Assembly (NCBI RefSeq): GCF_018413465.1
Contig: NZ_JAHCDK010000008.1
Coordinates: forward strand, 1-64,000
Direction: 5' to 3'
Origin: Flavobacterium sp. CYK-55
Lineage (GTDB): Bacteria > Bacteroidota > Bacteroidia > Flavobacteriales > Flavobacteriaceae
DNA length: 64,000 bases
Made by a program: the position numbers and the translations under genes
In this document: one piece after another, positions 27,782 through 35,493 of the stretch
How positions within the stretch are numbered: the stretch's first letter is position 1
How the letters are laid out: each line of letters starts with the position of its first letter
Notes under the pieces: generated by a model
Database searches by the model: none
What the model saw: only the letters and a program-made list of their open reading frames with translations
What the model was told of the DNA's origin: nothing

Positions 27782-28429
27782 TTTATTCCCGTAGGCTAAA
27801 TCTCCGGCATCGCCCAATCCGGGCACAATGTAGTTTTTCTCGTTCAGTTGCTCGTCTAAAGTAGCTACCCATAAATGACAACTGTCGGGCAAAAGCGCCT
27901 CTAAATGTGCTACACCTTCAGGAGCAGCAATGATTACGGCTATATGCACTTCGGCCGGAACACCTTTGGTCATGAGTTGATTGTATACCGCCACAATAGA
28001 TTGTCCGGTGGCCAACATCGGATCAATAAGCAACAAGGTTTTGTCTTGCAAATTCGGAACCGCCTGATATTCTACTTTAATGTCAAATGCATCGTCGTTG
28101 TTCGGGTGATGACGATAAGCCGATACAAATCCGTTTTCGGCCGCATCAAAATAATTTAAAAACCCCAAATGCAACGGAAGCCCGGCGCGCAAAATCGAGC
28201 ACAACACTAATCGATTGTCAATTTCAGTGGTTTTTTTTATGCCCAGCGGCGTTTGAATTTCAAGATTTCGGTAACGCAAATCTTTACTGAGTTCGTAGGC
28301 CATGACCTCACCAATGCGCTCAATATTTCTGCGAAAACGCATGCTGTCATGTTGTACGTTGACGTTGCGTATTTGCCCCAAGAAATGGTTCAACACGCTG
28401 TTGTCATCAGATAAATAGTGAATTTGCAT
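27776..28429 (-). CDS. upp: Uracil phosphoribosyltransferase
   Basis: 217 residues. It makes UMP from uracil and PRPP (pyrimidine salvage, cytoplasm). The PRPP-binding loop LLIDPMLATGQSIVAVYNQL is intact and the C-terminal uracil-contact motif GLGDAGDLAYG is present. SILRAGLPL near residue 80 is the family's phosphate-binding turn. Length is usual. Divergent from the DUF4254 gene; its upstream region shares the AT-rich 28430-28500 gap with that gene's promoter. Confidence 0.93.
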   Translation of the reverse strand: MQIHYLSDDNSVLNHFLGQIRNVNVQHDSMRFRRNIERIGEVMAYELSKDLRYRNLEIQTPLGIKKTTEIDNRLVLCSILRAGLPLHLGFLNYFDAAENGFVSAYRHHPNNDDAFDIKVEYQAVPNLQDKTLLLIDPMLATGQSIVAVYNQLMTKGVPAEVHIAVIIAAPEGVAHLEALLPDSCHLWVATLDEQLNEKNYIVPGLGDAGDLAYGNKL

Positions 28430-28470
28430 AAACCGAACATTTTATTTTTAGGTTATAAATGTATAAAAAG

Positions 28471-28478
28471 TATCTTTG
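28471..28478 (+). promoter_or_regulatory. -7 box for the DUF4254 gene
   Basis: TATCTTTG matches TAnnTTTG, 22 bases before the ATG at 28501. The in-frame ATG at 28459 lies upstream of the box, so it cannot be used from this promoter; this sets the start at 28501. No clear TTG at -33. Confidence 0.5.
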
Positions 28479-28500
28479 TGTTTTCAAAATCAAAAAAGAT

Positions 28501-29106
28501 ATGTTTTCAGAATTTGCGTTTCCTATTTTTGAGCAAAGCATCCGCGATTATCACATCCTAGACGATGTTTATCAACCGGTCAAAAATCCCTACCAAAACG
28601 GAACCATCGAGTATTTGCTCTATGCCAAAAACTGGGTCGATACCGTTCAATGGCATTATGAAGACATCATCCGCGACCCGCAAATTGATCCAGTCGCCGC
28701 GCTTGATTTAAAACGCAAAATCGATGCGTCCAACCAAGTCCGCACCGATATGGTTGAGTATATTGACAGCTATTTTCTGCAGAAATATCAAGACGTTCCA
28801 GTAAAACCGAATGCCAAAATCAACACCGAAAGTCCGGCTTGGGCCATTGACCGTTTGTCTATTTTGGCACTCAAAATTTACCACATGAGCGAAGAGGCCA
28901 ACCGCGCCGAAGCTTCGGCCGAGCACCGCGCCAAATGCCAAGAAAAACTCAACGTATTGCTCGATCAAAAAAGCGATATGTTTGCCTCAATTAATGATTT
29001 GCTCACCGATATTGAAAACGGCGACAAATTCATGAAGGTCTACAAACAAATGAAAATGTACAACGACGAATCACTCAATCCGGTGTTGTATCAAAATAAA
29101 AAGTAA
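28501..29106 (+). CDS. DUF4254 protein
   Basis: 201 residues from the ATG at 28501 (FSEFAFPIFEQSIRDYHI). A soluble, charged, mostly helical protein with family-typical NPYQNGTIEYLLYAKNWVDT, WHYEDIIRDPQID and RLSILALKIYHM. DUF4254 genes usually sit next to a family 9 glycosyltransferase, as here (next gene downstream), so a link to lipopolysaccharide core assembly is likely but unproven. The longer reading from 28459 adds 14 residues and starts before the promoter box. Confidence 0.85.
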   Translation: MFSEFAFPIFEQSIRDYHILDDVYQPVKNPYQNGTIEYLLYAKNWVDTVQWHYEDIIRDPQIDPVAALDLKRKIDASNQVRTDMVEYIDSYFLQKYQDVPVKPNAKINTESPAWAIDRLSILALKIYHMSEEANRAEASAEHRAKCQEKLNVLLDQKSDMFASINDLLTDIENGDKFMKVYKQMKMYNDESLNPVLYQNKK

Positions 29107-29110
29107 ATTT

Positions 29111-29195
29111 TTCAGGAGCTATTTCCCGTTATTCGCTCATATCTTTTGTGCCGAACCCCGGCCCAAAAGGATATCCGCTGCTACCGGGGCTAGGG
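29111..29195. repeat. Palindromic intergenic element, copy 1
   Basis: GC-richer than its surroundings, between the DUF4254 and GT9 genes. Its core is an imperfect inverted repeat: CTTTTGTGCC (29143-29152) pairs with GGCCCAAAAG (29160-29169), set in CGCTCATATC and GGATATCCGCT. The outer arms read AGGAGCTATTTCCCG and CCGGGGCTAGGG. The same core occurs at 58082-58123. From memory this resembles a repeat common in Flavobacterium genomes. No protein is encoded. Confidence 0.65.
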
Positions 29196-29215
29196 CCTGA
29201 CATTTCCCTGAACGT

Positions 29216-30250
29216 TTGGCAAAAACCATCCAACATATCGCGGTTATGAGGCTTTCGGCCATGGGCGATGTCGCTATGACGGTTCCTGTATTGCGCGCTT
29301 TGTTGGCCCAACATCCCGAGGTTCGATTAACGGTGATTTCAAGACCATTTTTTGCTCCGTTTTTCAAAGATCTTCCACGCACAGATTTCTTTGCTTTTGA
29401 TGCGCACAAGAGGCACAAAGGCGTGCTTGGATTATTGCAATTGTATTGGGATTTAAAACCGTTGCAAATTGATTATTTTGCCGATTTGCACAATGTATTA
29501 CGCTCGAAATTTATCCGCAGTCGGTTTGCTATTCGAGGCACCAAAACCGCTGCCACCGATAAAGGTCGCGCCGAGAAAAAAGCCTTGACACGAGCCCAAA
29601 ACAAGGTTTTTAAACCGCTCAAAACCATGTATGAGCGTCACGCGCAAACCTTTGCCCAATTGGGTTTTGAGATTGATTTAAGCCATCCGGTTTTTCCAAA
29701 ACAAACACTCAGCCCAGAAACCATAGTGGTTACCGGAATCAAAACTCAAAAATGGGTTGGTATTGCGCCTTTTGCTCAATATGCCGGCAAAGTATATCCT
29801 CAAGATTTAATGCGTGAAGTAGTGGCCGGATTGGCGCAAGAAAACAGCTGTAAAATATTCTTATTCGGTTCGCGCGATGAGGTTGCACAGTTAAAAAATC
29901 TAGCCGGAAGTTTTCAGAACGTTCAAATCATCGCCGGAAAATTATCATTAGCACACGAACTTGAACTCATTGCAAATCTAGACGTGATGCTTTCTATGGA
30001 TTCAGGCAATGCACATTTGGCGGCCATGTATGGCGTGCAAGTTGTAACGCTTTGGGGCGCCACGCATCCGTATGCCGGGTTTTTGCCGTTTGGCCAGCCG
30101 ATCGAAAATGCCTTAACTGCCGACAGAAATCAATATCCGCTTTTACCAACTTCGGTTTATGGCAACAAAGTGGTTCCGGGCTATGAAGATGTGATGCGAA
30201 CGATTCGTCCAGAAAAAGTGATTCAAAAAATAAAAAGCCTGTTGTTGTAA
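29216..30250 (+). CDS. Family 9 glycosyltransferase (heptosyltransferase-like)
   Basis: 344 residues from a TTG at 29216; the family's first strand HIAVMRLSAMGDVAMTVPVL begins only 6 residues later, so a start at the ATG at codon 11 would cut it, and I keep the TTG. GT-B fold: WVGIAPFAQYAGKVYP, IFLFGSRDEVAQL, and the C-terminal SMDSGNAHLAAMYGVQVVTLWG, typical of ADP-heptose:LPS transferases. It probably adds heptose or a similar sugar to the lipopolysaccharide core at the inner membrane. Its last codons form part of a terminator hairpin. Confidence 0.85.
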   Translation: MAKTIQHIAVMRLSAMGDVAMTVPVLRALLAQHPEVRLTVISRPFFAPFFKDLPRTDFFAFDAHKRHKGVLGLLQLYWDLKPLQIDYFADLHNVLRSKFIRSRFAIRGTKTAATDKGRAEKKALTRAQNKVFKPLKTMYERHAQTFAQLGFEIDLSHPVFPKQTLSPETIVVTGIKTQKWVGIAPFAQYAGKVYPQDLMREVVAGLAQENSCKIFLFGSRDEVAQLKNLAGSFQNVQIIAGKLSLAHELELIANLDVMLSMDSGNAHLAAMYGVQVVTLWGATHPYAGFLPFGQPIENALTADRNQYPLLPTSVYGNKVVPGYEDVMRTIRPEKVIQKIKSLLL

Positions 30251-30262
30251 CAGGCTTTCTTT
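30234..30262. terminator. Bidirectional terminator, GT9 gene / reductase gene
   Basis: 10-bp perfect stem (AAAGCCTGTT 30234-30243; AACAGGCTTT 30249-30258) with a 5-base loop, followed by CTTTTT on the plus strand. The stop codon of the GT9 gene is inside the hairpin. The convergent reductase gene ends directly after it. Confidence 0.75.
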
Positions 30263-31318
30263 TTATACATCGTCGTAATCAACGTAGAGTGTGTCAGAGG
30301 TTGGATGCGCTTGACATGTTAGAATCAAACCTTCGGCAATTTCTGAATCAGTCAAAATAGAATTCTTTTTCATCACCGCAGAACCTGATGTCACGCGGCC
30401 CAAACAACTGCTGCAAATTCCACCTTGGCATGAATACGGAGCATCTACGCCGTGTTTGAGCGCCGCTTCAAGCACCGTTTGTTTTTGCGACATTTCAAAA
30501 GTGGTTTCTTCGTCGTCAACCAAAACGGTAATTTTTGTATGACCGTCTGTGCTGATTTGGGCCGTATTATCTGAAGAAGAATCCGTTGAAAACAATTCAA
30601 ACTTAATGGCTGATTCTTTAATGTTGCGCTCTTTTAACGCGGCCGAAACGGTGTTGATCATCGCTTCGGGTCCGCACAAATAGAATTTTTCAAACTCCAT
30701 TTCTTTGTGTTTGTTGCCGAGCATAAAGTTGACCGTTGATTTGTCAATTCGGCCAAAAAACTCTCCGTTTACATTGGCTTGACTGTATACAAAATGCACA
30801 AAAAATCGCCCTACATATTGGCGCTGCAAATCAAGTAATTGTTGGTGAAAAATAGTCTGCTCAGGAGTTTTGTTACCATAAACCAAAACCATCGTGCTTT
30901 TGGGTTCGCTGAGCAAAATGCTTTGTGCAATAGACATTACCGGCGTGATTCCACTGCCGGCAACAAAAGCCATATAGTTTTTTTGACGTGCAGCATCGGG
31001 CTGAAAAGTGAATTTTCCTTCGGGCGTTCCGACTTCTAAAACATCACCTGCTTTGAGTTCTTTGTTGGCAAAAACAGAGAAATTTCCGCCAGCAACTGAT
31101 TTAATCGCAATGCGCAAATCACTGCTTTCAGGTGCGCTGCACAACGAATACGCGCGTCTGATTTCTTGACCGTTGAGCGTGAGTTTTAAGTTGATGTATT
31201 GACCGGCGGTAAAACGGTAAAAATCTTTGAATTCTATAGGAACATTGAATAAAACCGATATTGCTTCTGGGCTTTCTCGGCGAACTTCTTTTATACTTAA
31301 TTTATAAAATGACGACAT
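30263..31318 (-). CDS. Ferredoxin-NADP reductase / PaaE-like flavoprotein with 2Fe-2S domain
   Basis: 351 residues from the ATG at 31318. FAD domain with RAYSLCS (family motif RxYS), NAD(P) domain with FVAGSGITPVMSI, YGNKTPEQTIF and FYLCGPEAMI, then a plant-type ferredoxin domain with Cys set PYSCQGGICSSCLGR and a later LTCQAHP. All four Cys for the 2Fe-2S cluster are present. It moves electrons from NAD(P)H to an oxygenase or other acceptor. No oxygenase subunits lie nearby, so a phenylacetate role is not implied; Flavobacteria carry such stand-alone copies. The longer reading to 31345 would start before the promoter box. Confidence 0.85.
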   Translation of the reverse strand: MSSFYKLSIKEVRRESPEAISVLFNVPIEFKDFYRFTAGQYINLKLTLNGQEIRRAYSLCSAPESSDLRIAIKSVAGGNFSVFANKELKAGDVLEVGTPEGKFTFQPDAARQKNYMAFVAGSGITPVMSIAQSILLSEPKSTMVLVYGNKTPEQTIFHQQLLDLQRQYVGRFFVHFVYSQANVNGEFFGRIDKSTVNFMLGNKHKEMEFEKFYLCGPEAMINTVSAALKERNIKESAIKFELFSTDSSSDNTAQISTDGHTKITVLVDDEETTFEMSQKQTVLEAALKHGVDAPYSCQGGICSSCLGRVTSGSAVMKKNSILTDSEIAEGLILTCQAHPTSDTLYVDYDDV

Positions 31319-31332
31319 GAGATATTTTTTGA

Positions 31333-31340
31333 CAAAAGTA
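31333..31340 (-). promoter_or_regulatory. -7 box for the reductase gene
   Basis: TACTTTTG on the minus strand, 14 bases before the ATG at 31318. It lies downstream of the alternative ATG at 31345 and so decides the start. No clear -33 TTG. Confidence 0.5.
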
Positions 31341-31522
31341 AGCATCCTGTGATAAAAAATTCTGAAGCACGACTAAGTTTTTTCAGTCTCATTTAAAAGC
31401 AAGACTTCCCCTACGGACAAAGTTTTAAGTGATAATTTTCGCCATATCAAAAAGAAACGTATTTTTACCCGTTGTTATAATAAAGCCGACTTTTAATAGT
31501 TTTCTAAAAAATCGTTTTTACA

Positions 31523-34369
31523 TTGAAAACCAACTTGCTCAGGTATTTTTTTATTGTTGGATTGCTGTTTTTGATGGCTTGTTCCACCAAGAGAAATACA
31601 TTTATTTCTAGAAATTCTCATGCGCTCAGTACGCGCGACAATATCTTATACAACGGAGGATTGGCGCTTGATAAAGGAATTGTTGAGCTCAAAACTCAGT
31701 ACAAAGACAATTTCTGGAAAATCCTTCCGGTTGAACGCATGACCGTGAAAGACCAACAAGATTTGACCCAAGCAGAAAACCAATCCAATCCAAACTTTAC
31801 CCGAGCAGAAACCAAGGCGACCAAAGCCATTCAAAAACATTCTATGAATATTGGCGGTTCTGAAAAGAACCCACAAATGGATGAAGCACATTTGTTACTC
31901 GGAAAAGCGCGTTACTATGACCAGCGATTTGTTCCGGCTTTAGAAGCATTTAATTATGTTTTGTATAAACACGCCAACAGCAGTAAGATTAATGAGGTTA
32001 AAATTTGGCGCGAAAAAACCAATATGCGTCTAGAGAATGACGCTATTGCCGTAGAAAACATGAGAAATCTGCTGCAGGAAATTAAATTTAAAGATCAAAT
32101 TTTTGCTGACGCCAATGCTACTCTAGCACAAGCCTTTTTGAATTTGGGTGAGAAAGACAGCGCGATGGCCAGACTTAAATTGGCGCGTGATTTTACCAAA
32201 TCTAAAGAAGAAAAAGCCCGTTATCGATACATTCTCGGCCAGTTGTTTGAAGATTTGAAGCAACCCGACAGCGCTTATATTTGTTACCAAGAAGTAATTG
32301 ACATGAAACGTCGTTCGCCCAAACCGTATGTGATTCATGCGCATATGCGTCAGGCGTTTATCAATGATTTTGAAAAAGGAGACAGCATTGCTTTTCTTGA
32401 AAAGTACAATAAGCTGCTCAAAGATCGAGAGAACCGTCCGTACTTGAACTTCATCAACCATGAAATTGCCTTGTTTTATGACAAGAACAAAAATTTCAAA
32501 CAGGCCAAAAAATACTACAACATTTCTCTTAACGCCAAATCGATTGATAAATATTTGATTGCGTCTAATTACCGAAACTTGGCCGAAATTTTTTTCAACG
32601 AAGCCAGTTATGTTACGGCAGGGAAATACTACGATAGTACACTTGTACAATTAGAAAAGCGCACACGAGAGTTCAGATTGATTCGCAAAAAACGCGATAA
32701 TTTAGATGATGTAATTAAGTTTGAAGGAATTGCTGCCCAAAACGATAGTATTATTAAGTTGTGCAAAATGTCTGACGCTGAGCGAACAGTGTTTTTTGAG
32801 AATTATATTTTAAAACTTAAAGAACAAGATGCCCAAAAAGCTTTAGCAGCGGACAAAGAAAAAGGACAAGACACCAAAACCGACCAAGGAAAAGATGGTC
32901 GCGCAGATATGAATCCTGCTGAATCAAAAAAATCTTCACGACCACCTGATAGCCCAGGAGCCACTTCAGGGAACAGTAATTTTTATTTTTACAATGCTAA
33001 TACAGTTGCAAAAGGCAAGGTTGACTTTATAAAAAAATGGGGTGAACGAGCATATGCAAACAATTGGCGAATTACCCAAGATAAAAATGCCTCAGTACAA
33101 AACGATGATAAGAATCAAGATGATAAGCAAGAAAACACTGAATCTATCGACAGTAAGTCAACCAAAGACAAACCCGTTGACGAACGTTATTTAGCAACTT
33201 CTTACCTAAATAAAATTCCTACTTCGCAAACAGTTATTGATAGTATAACCAAAGAGCGAAATTTTGCTTATTACCAATTGGGAATCATCTACAAAGAAAA
33301 ATTTAAAGAATATAAGCGCGCAGCCGACAAACTCGAAATGTTACTTGAAAACAAGCCCGAAGAAAGATTGGTTTTGCCTTCGATGTATCATTTGTTCAAA
33401 ATTTACGAAATCATTGACAAAGACAAGGCTCTGACTATGAAAAGCAGAATTGTTTCTGAATTTCCGGATTCGCGGTATGCACAGATTTTGTCCAACCAAG
33501 CCTCGGCCTCAGGAACCATTGCTGATACACCCGAGGGTCAATACGACAAGCTTTATAAACAGCTCAAAGACGGAGATTTAAAAGTTTTGCTTACAGATAT
33601 TGACTTGGCTATTGCGCAATACACCGGAGAACCTGTTGTGCCAAAATTTGAATTGCTTAAAGCCAATGTTGTTGGAAGATTGTTAGGCTTGGAGCAATAT
33701 AAGAAAACGCTGAATTTTGCGGCATTGAATTACCCAAACAGCGATGAAGGCAAGCAAGCTGAAAAATTGCTTAGAGAACAGGTTCCACAACTTGAAGCCT
33801 TGAAGTTTTATGCAGAGAAACCATTGAGTTGGAAAATTTTATACAAATCATCTAATAAAGAAGACAAACCAACAAAGTTTATTTTGGATAAAGTCAATAA
33901 GTTCATTCAGGAACGCGGGTTAGAAAAGCTCACAGTTTCGTACGATTTGTATACGATGAGTGAAAACTTTGTGGTTATCCACGGTCTTAAATCTGATGAA
34001 TATGCCAAAGGAATTGTGTCGATTTTAAAAGAGTTTAAAGAGTATAAAATACCGGACAAAGCCTATATTATTTCAAATGAAAATTATAAGATAGTTCAAA
34101 TCAAAAAGAACTTTGAAGAGTTTTTAACTACACCTTATTCTGACCCGTTGCCAGCCAAGACCTATGTTCCGAAAATGAAGCATGACAACGACGGCCAAAA
34201 AGAAGTTGTTCGCCCTAGAGCCAGCCATGAGCAAGGTGAGGATGCTCCTCCGGCCTTTTCAACACAACCACCGGGACTCCCGGGGCTTAACCCAGCGGCA
34301 CCTCCAACTGGCGGAGCTGATCCGAGAGGCGGAGTAAAATCAACCGGAGAAAAATCAGAAAAACGATAA
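31523..34369 (+). CDS. sprE: SprE/PorW-like gliding motility and T9SS lipoprotein
   Basis: 948 residues from a TTG start. Signal with lipobox FLMAC, lipid Cys20, then the SprE-typical STKRNTFISRNSHALSTRDN and WKILPVERM. TPR-like helical pairs run through residues about 100-420 and 560-720; a charged low-complexity stretch (about 450-500, EKGQDTKTDQGKDGRADM) and a Pro/Gly-rich tail (about 905-948) follow. In Flavobacterium johnsoniae SprE is needed for gliding and type IX secretion; PorW is the Porphyromonas counterpart. This ties in with the T9SS-tagged protein at 5481-8855. It heads a run sprE-bactofilin-atpZ with 2-base spacing to the bactofilin gene. Confidence 0.85.
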   Translation: MKTNLLRYFFIVGLLFLMACSTKRNTFISRNSHALSTRDNILYNGGLALDKGIVELKTQYKDNFWKILPVERMTVKDQQDLTQAENQSNPNFTRAETKATKAIQKHSMNIGGSEKNPQMDEAHLLLGKARYYDQRFVPALEAFNYVLYKHANSSKINEVKIWREKTNMRLENDAIAVENMRNLLQEIKFKDQIFADANATLAQAFLNLGEKDSAMARLKLARDFTKSKEEKARYRYILGQLFEDLKQPDSAYICYQEVIDMKRRSPKPYVIHAHMRQAFINDFEKGDSIAFLEKYNKLLKDRENRPYLNFINHEIALFYDKNKNFKQAKKYYNISLNAKSIDKYLIASNYRNLAEIFFNEASYVTAGKYYDSTLVQLEKRTREFRLIRKKRDNLDDVIKFEGIAAQNDSIIKLCKMSDAERTVFFENYILKLKEQDAQKALAADKEKGQDTKTDQGKDGRADMNPAESKKSSRPPDSPGATSGNSNFYFYNANTVAKGKVDFIKKWGERAYANNWRITQDKNASVQNDDKNQDDKQENTESIDSKSTKDKPVDERYLATSYLNKIPTSQTVIDSITKERNFAYYQLGIIYKEKFKEYKRAADKLEMLLENKPEERLVLPSMYHLFKIYEIIDKDKALTMKSRIVSEFPDSRYAQILSNQASASGTIADTPEGQYDKLYKQLKDGDLKVLLTDIDLAIAQYTGEPVVPKFELLKANVVGRLLGLEQYKKTLNFAALNYPNSDEGKQAEKLLREQVPQLEALKFYAEKPLSWKILYKSSNKEDKPTKFILDKVNKFIQERGLEKLTVSYDLYTMSENFVVIHGLKSDEYAKGIVSILKEFKEYKIPDKAYIISNENYKIVQIKKNFEEFLTTPYSDPLPAKTYVPKMKHDNDGQKEVVRPRASHEQGEDAPPAFSTQPPGLPGLNPAAPPTGGADPRGGVKSTGEKSEKR

Positions 34370-34371
34370 TC

Positions 34372-34785
34372 ATGTTTGAAAAAAAACCAAAGTCATATAC
34401 TGATTTATTGGGTAAAACCAATAGAATTGTTGAGGGAACGACCATACGTGGAGATATAACCTCACAAGCTGATTTTAGGTTAGACGGTCATTTGGTGGGT
34501 AATTTTCAATCAGAAGGCAAAATAGTTATCGGTCCGGCGGGTAGTATTAAGGGTGATATTGTATGTAAGAATGCCGACATAGAAGGGTTTTTCAAAGGGA
34601 AAATTCAAGTTTATGAATTGCTCAACATAAAAGGTAAAGCCAGTATTCAGGGTGAGGTCACTTGCGGAAAATTATCGGTTGAGCCAGGAGCAGAGTTCAG
34701 CGCGACTTGCACAATGAAATCTCAAGTAAAAAGTATAGCTCCGCATGACACAACCCAATCCGGAACCGCCGCGCAAGCCCAATAA
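34372..34785 (+). CDS. Bactofilin (polymer-forming cytoskeletal protein)
   Basis: 137 residues. After a short tail (EKKPKSYTDLLGKTNRIVEG) comes the bactofilin beta-helix with six-residue-like turns: TTIRGDITSQADFRLDGHLVG, GKIVIGPAGSIKGDIVC, NADIEGFFKGKIQV, GKASIQGEVTCGKLSVEPGA. Bactofilins self-assemble into filaments at the membrane and help place cell-wall or motility machinery. Two bases after sprE; its last 41 bases overlap the atpZ-like gene in another frame. Confidence 0.9.
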   Translation: MFEKKPKSYTDLLGKTNRIVEGTTIRGDITSQADFRLDGHLVGNFQSEGKIVIGPAGSIKGDIVCKNADIEGFFKGKIQVYELLNIKGKASIQGEVTCGKLSVEPGAEFSATCTMKSQVKSIAPHDTTQSGTAAQAQ

Positions 34786-34981
34786 ATGGCTAGCTTTAAT
34801 TAACATTCCAATTCAAATTGGCGTTATTGTTTTTGCCTTTGCCTCGTTTGGTAAATGGCTCGATGCGAAATACCTGAATCCGCATAATATATATGTAAAA
34901 ATCTTCACGTTGGCAGGTGTAGCTATATCGTTTTACAACCTAAACCGTCAACTTAAAGACATCAACAAAGACGAATCATGA
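34745..34981 (+). CDS. AtpZ/AtpI family protein
   Basis: 78 residues with two membrane helices (WLALINIPIQIGVIVFAFASF; NIYVKIFTLAGVAISFYNL) joined by GKWLDAKYLNPHN, the AtpZ layout with G.WLD. Family members assist F0 assembly or ion uptake. The start at 34745 lies 41 bases inside the bactofilin gene; the next gene starts by ATGA at 34978. Tail rich in charge (RQLKDINKDES). Confidence 0.85.
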   Translation: MTQPNPEPPRKPNKWLALINIPIQIGVIVFAFASFGKWLDAKYLNPHNIYVKIFTLAGVAISFYNLNRQLKDINKDES

Positions 34982-35376
34982 GCCTCAAAAAATTGCACCC
35001 TGTTTTATTTGTTGTTTTTGCCTCAGTTTTAGGTTATGCCTTGCACAAAGTGTTGTTTTATTTCATAGTTCCGCAAAAATTTGAAGCTGATTTTGTGTAT
35101 TCTGTTGAAATGCTCTACGCTTTCTTTGCGGTTTCATCTGCACTTATAGTATCGACCTTAAATTTCATCAGTAAAAAAAGCGTTAATAATGTCGGTTATT
35201 TCTACCTTTTATTAACTACCTTAAAAATGGGTGTGGCTTATTTTTTCTTGAAACCAATCTTATCTTTTGATCTTCCTAAAACAGCTGTTGAAAAAACCAA
35301 CTTTTTTCTGATTTTTATCTATTTTTTGATTGTAGAAACCGTTGTAACCATCAGAATTTTAAATAAAAAGCAATAA
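34978..35376 (+). CDS. Small four-helix membrane protein of the atp cluster (DUF6168-like)
   Basis: 132 residues, four hydrophobic segments (HPVLFVVFASVLGYALHKV, MLYAFFAVSSALIVSTL, VGYFYLLLTTLKMGVAYFFL, FFLIFIYFLIVETVVTIRI). It takes the place that AtpI-type proteins hold in other atp operons, between atpZ and atpB, and I tentatively link it to DUF6168. ATGA overlap with atpZ. A role in F0 assembly is inference from position and topology only. Confidence 0.75.
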   Translation: MSLKKLHPVLFVVFASVLGYALHKVLFYFIVPQKFEADFVYSVEMLYAFFAVSSALIVSTLNFISKKSVNNVGYFYLLLTTLKMGVAYFFLKPILSFDLPKTAVEKTNFFLIFIYFLIVETVVTIRILNKKQ

Positions 35377-35444
35377 TTCTGACATAAATTGACAATCCGC
35401 CAAAAAAAATAAAAACATATACTTTTCAGAATCAATTAAAATTG

Positions 35445-35452
35445 TACTTTTG
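35445..35452 (+). promoter_or_regulatory. -7 box before atpB
   Basis: TACTTTTG matches TAnnTTTG, 41 bases before the atpB ATG, in the 117-base gap after the AtpI-like gene. The -33 position reads TTTTC rather than TTG. Suggests the core ATP synthase genes have their own start of transcription besides read-through from sprE-bactofilin-atpZ. Confidence 0.5.
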
Positions 35453-35493
35453 CACCAAATTTGAGAAAGTTAATTTAAGTTAATTATCCTTAT

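Noticed and set aside
28441..28500. Start of the DUF4254 protein at 28459
   Set aside because: That ATG lies upstream of the TATCTTTG box; the ATG at 28501 fits the promoter and family better.
29129..29418. Two minus-strand frames over the palindromic element
   Set aside because: They run into the GT9 gene antisense; the repeat element explains the open reading.
30263..31318. Phenylacetate degradation locus
   Set aside because: Only the reductase-like gene is present; no oxygenase subunits nearby, and the CapK-like gene is 5 kb away and of another subgroup.
32123..32650. 175-residue minus-strand frame
   Set aside because: Antisense to sprE, with the Phe/Val/Ile-rich make-up typical of a codon shadow.
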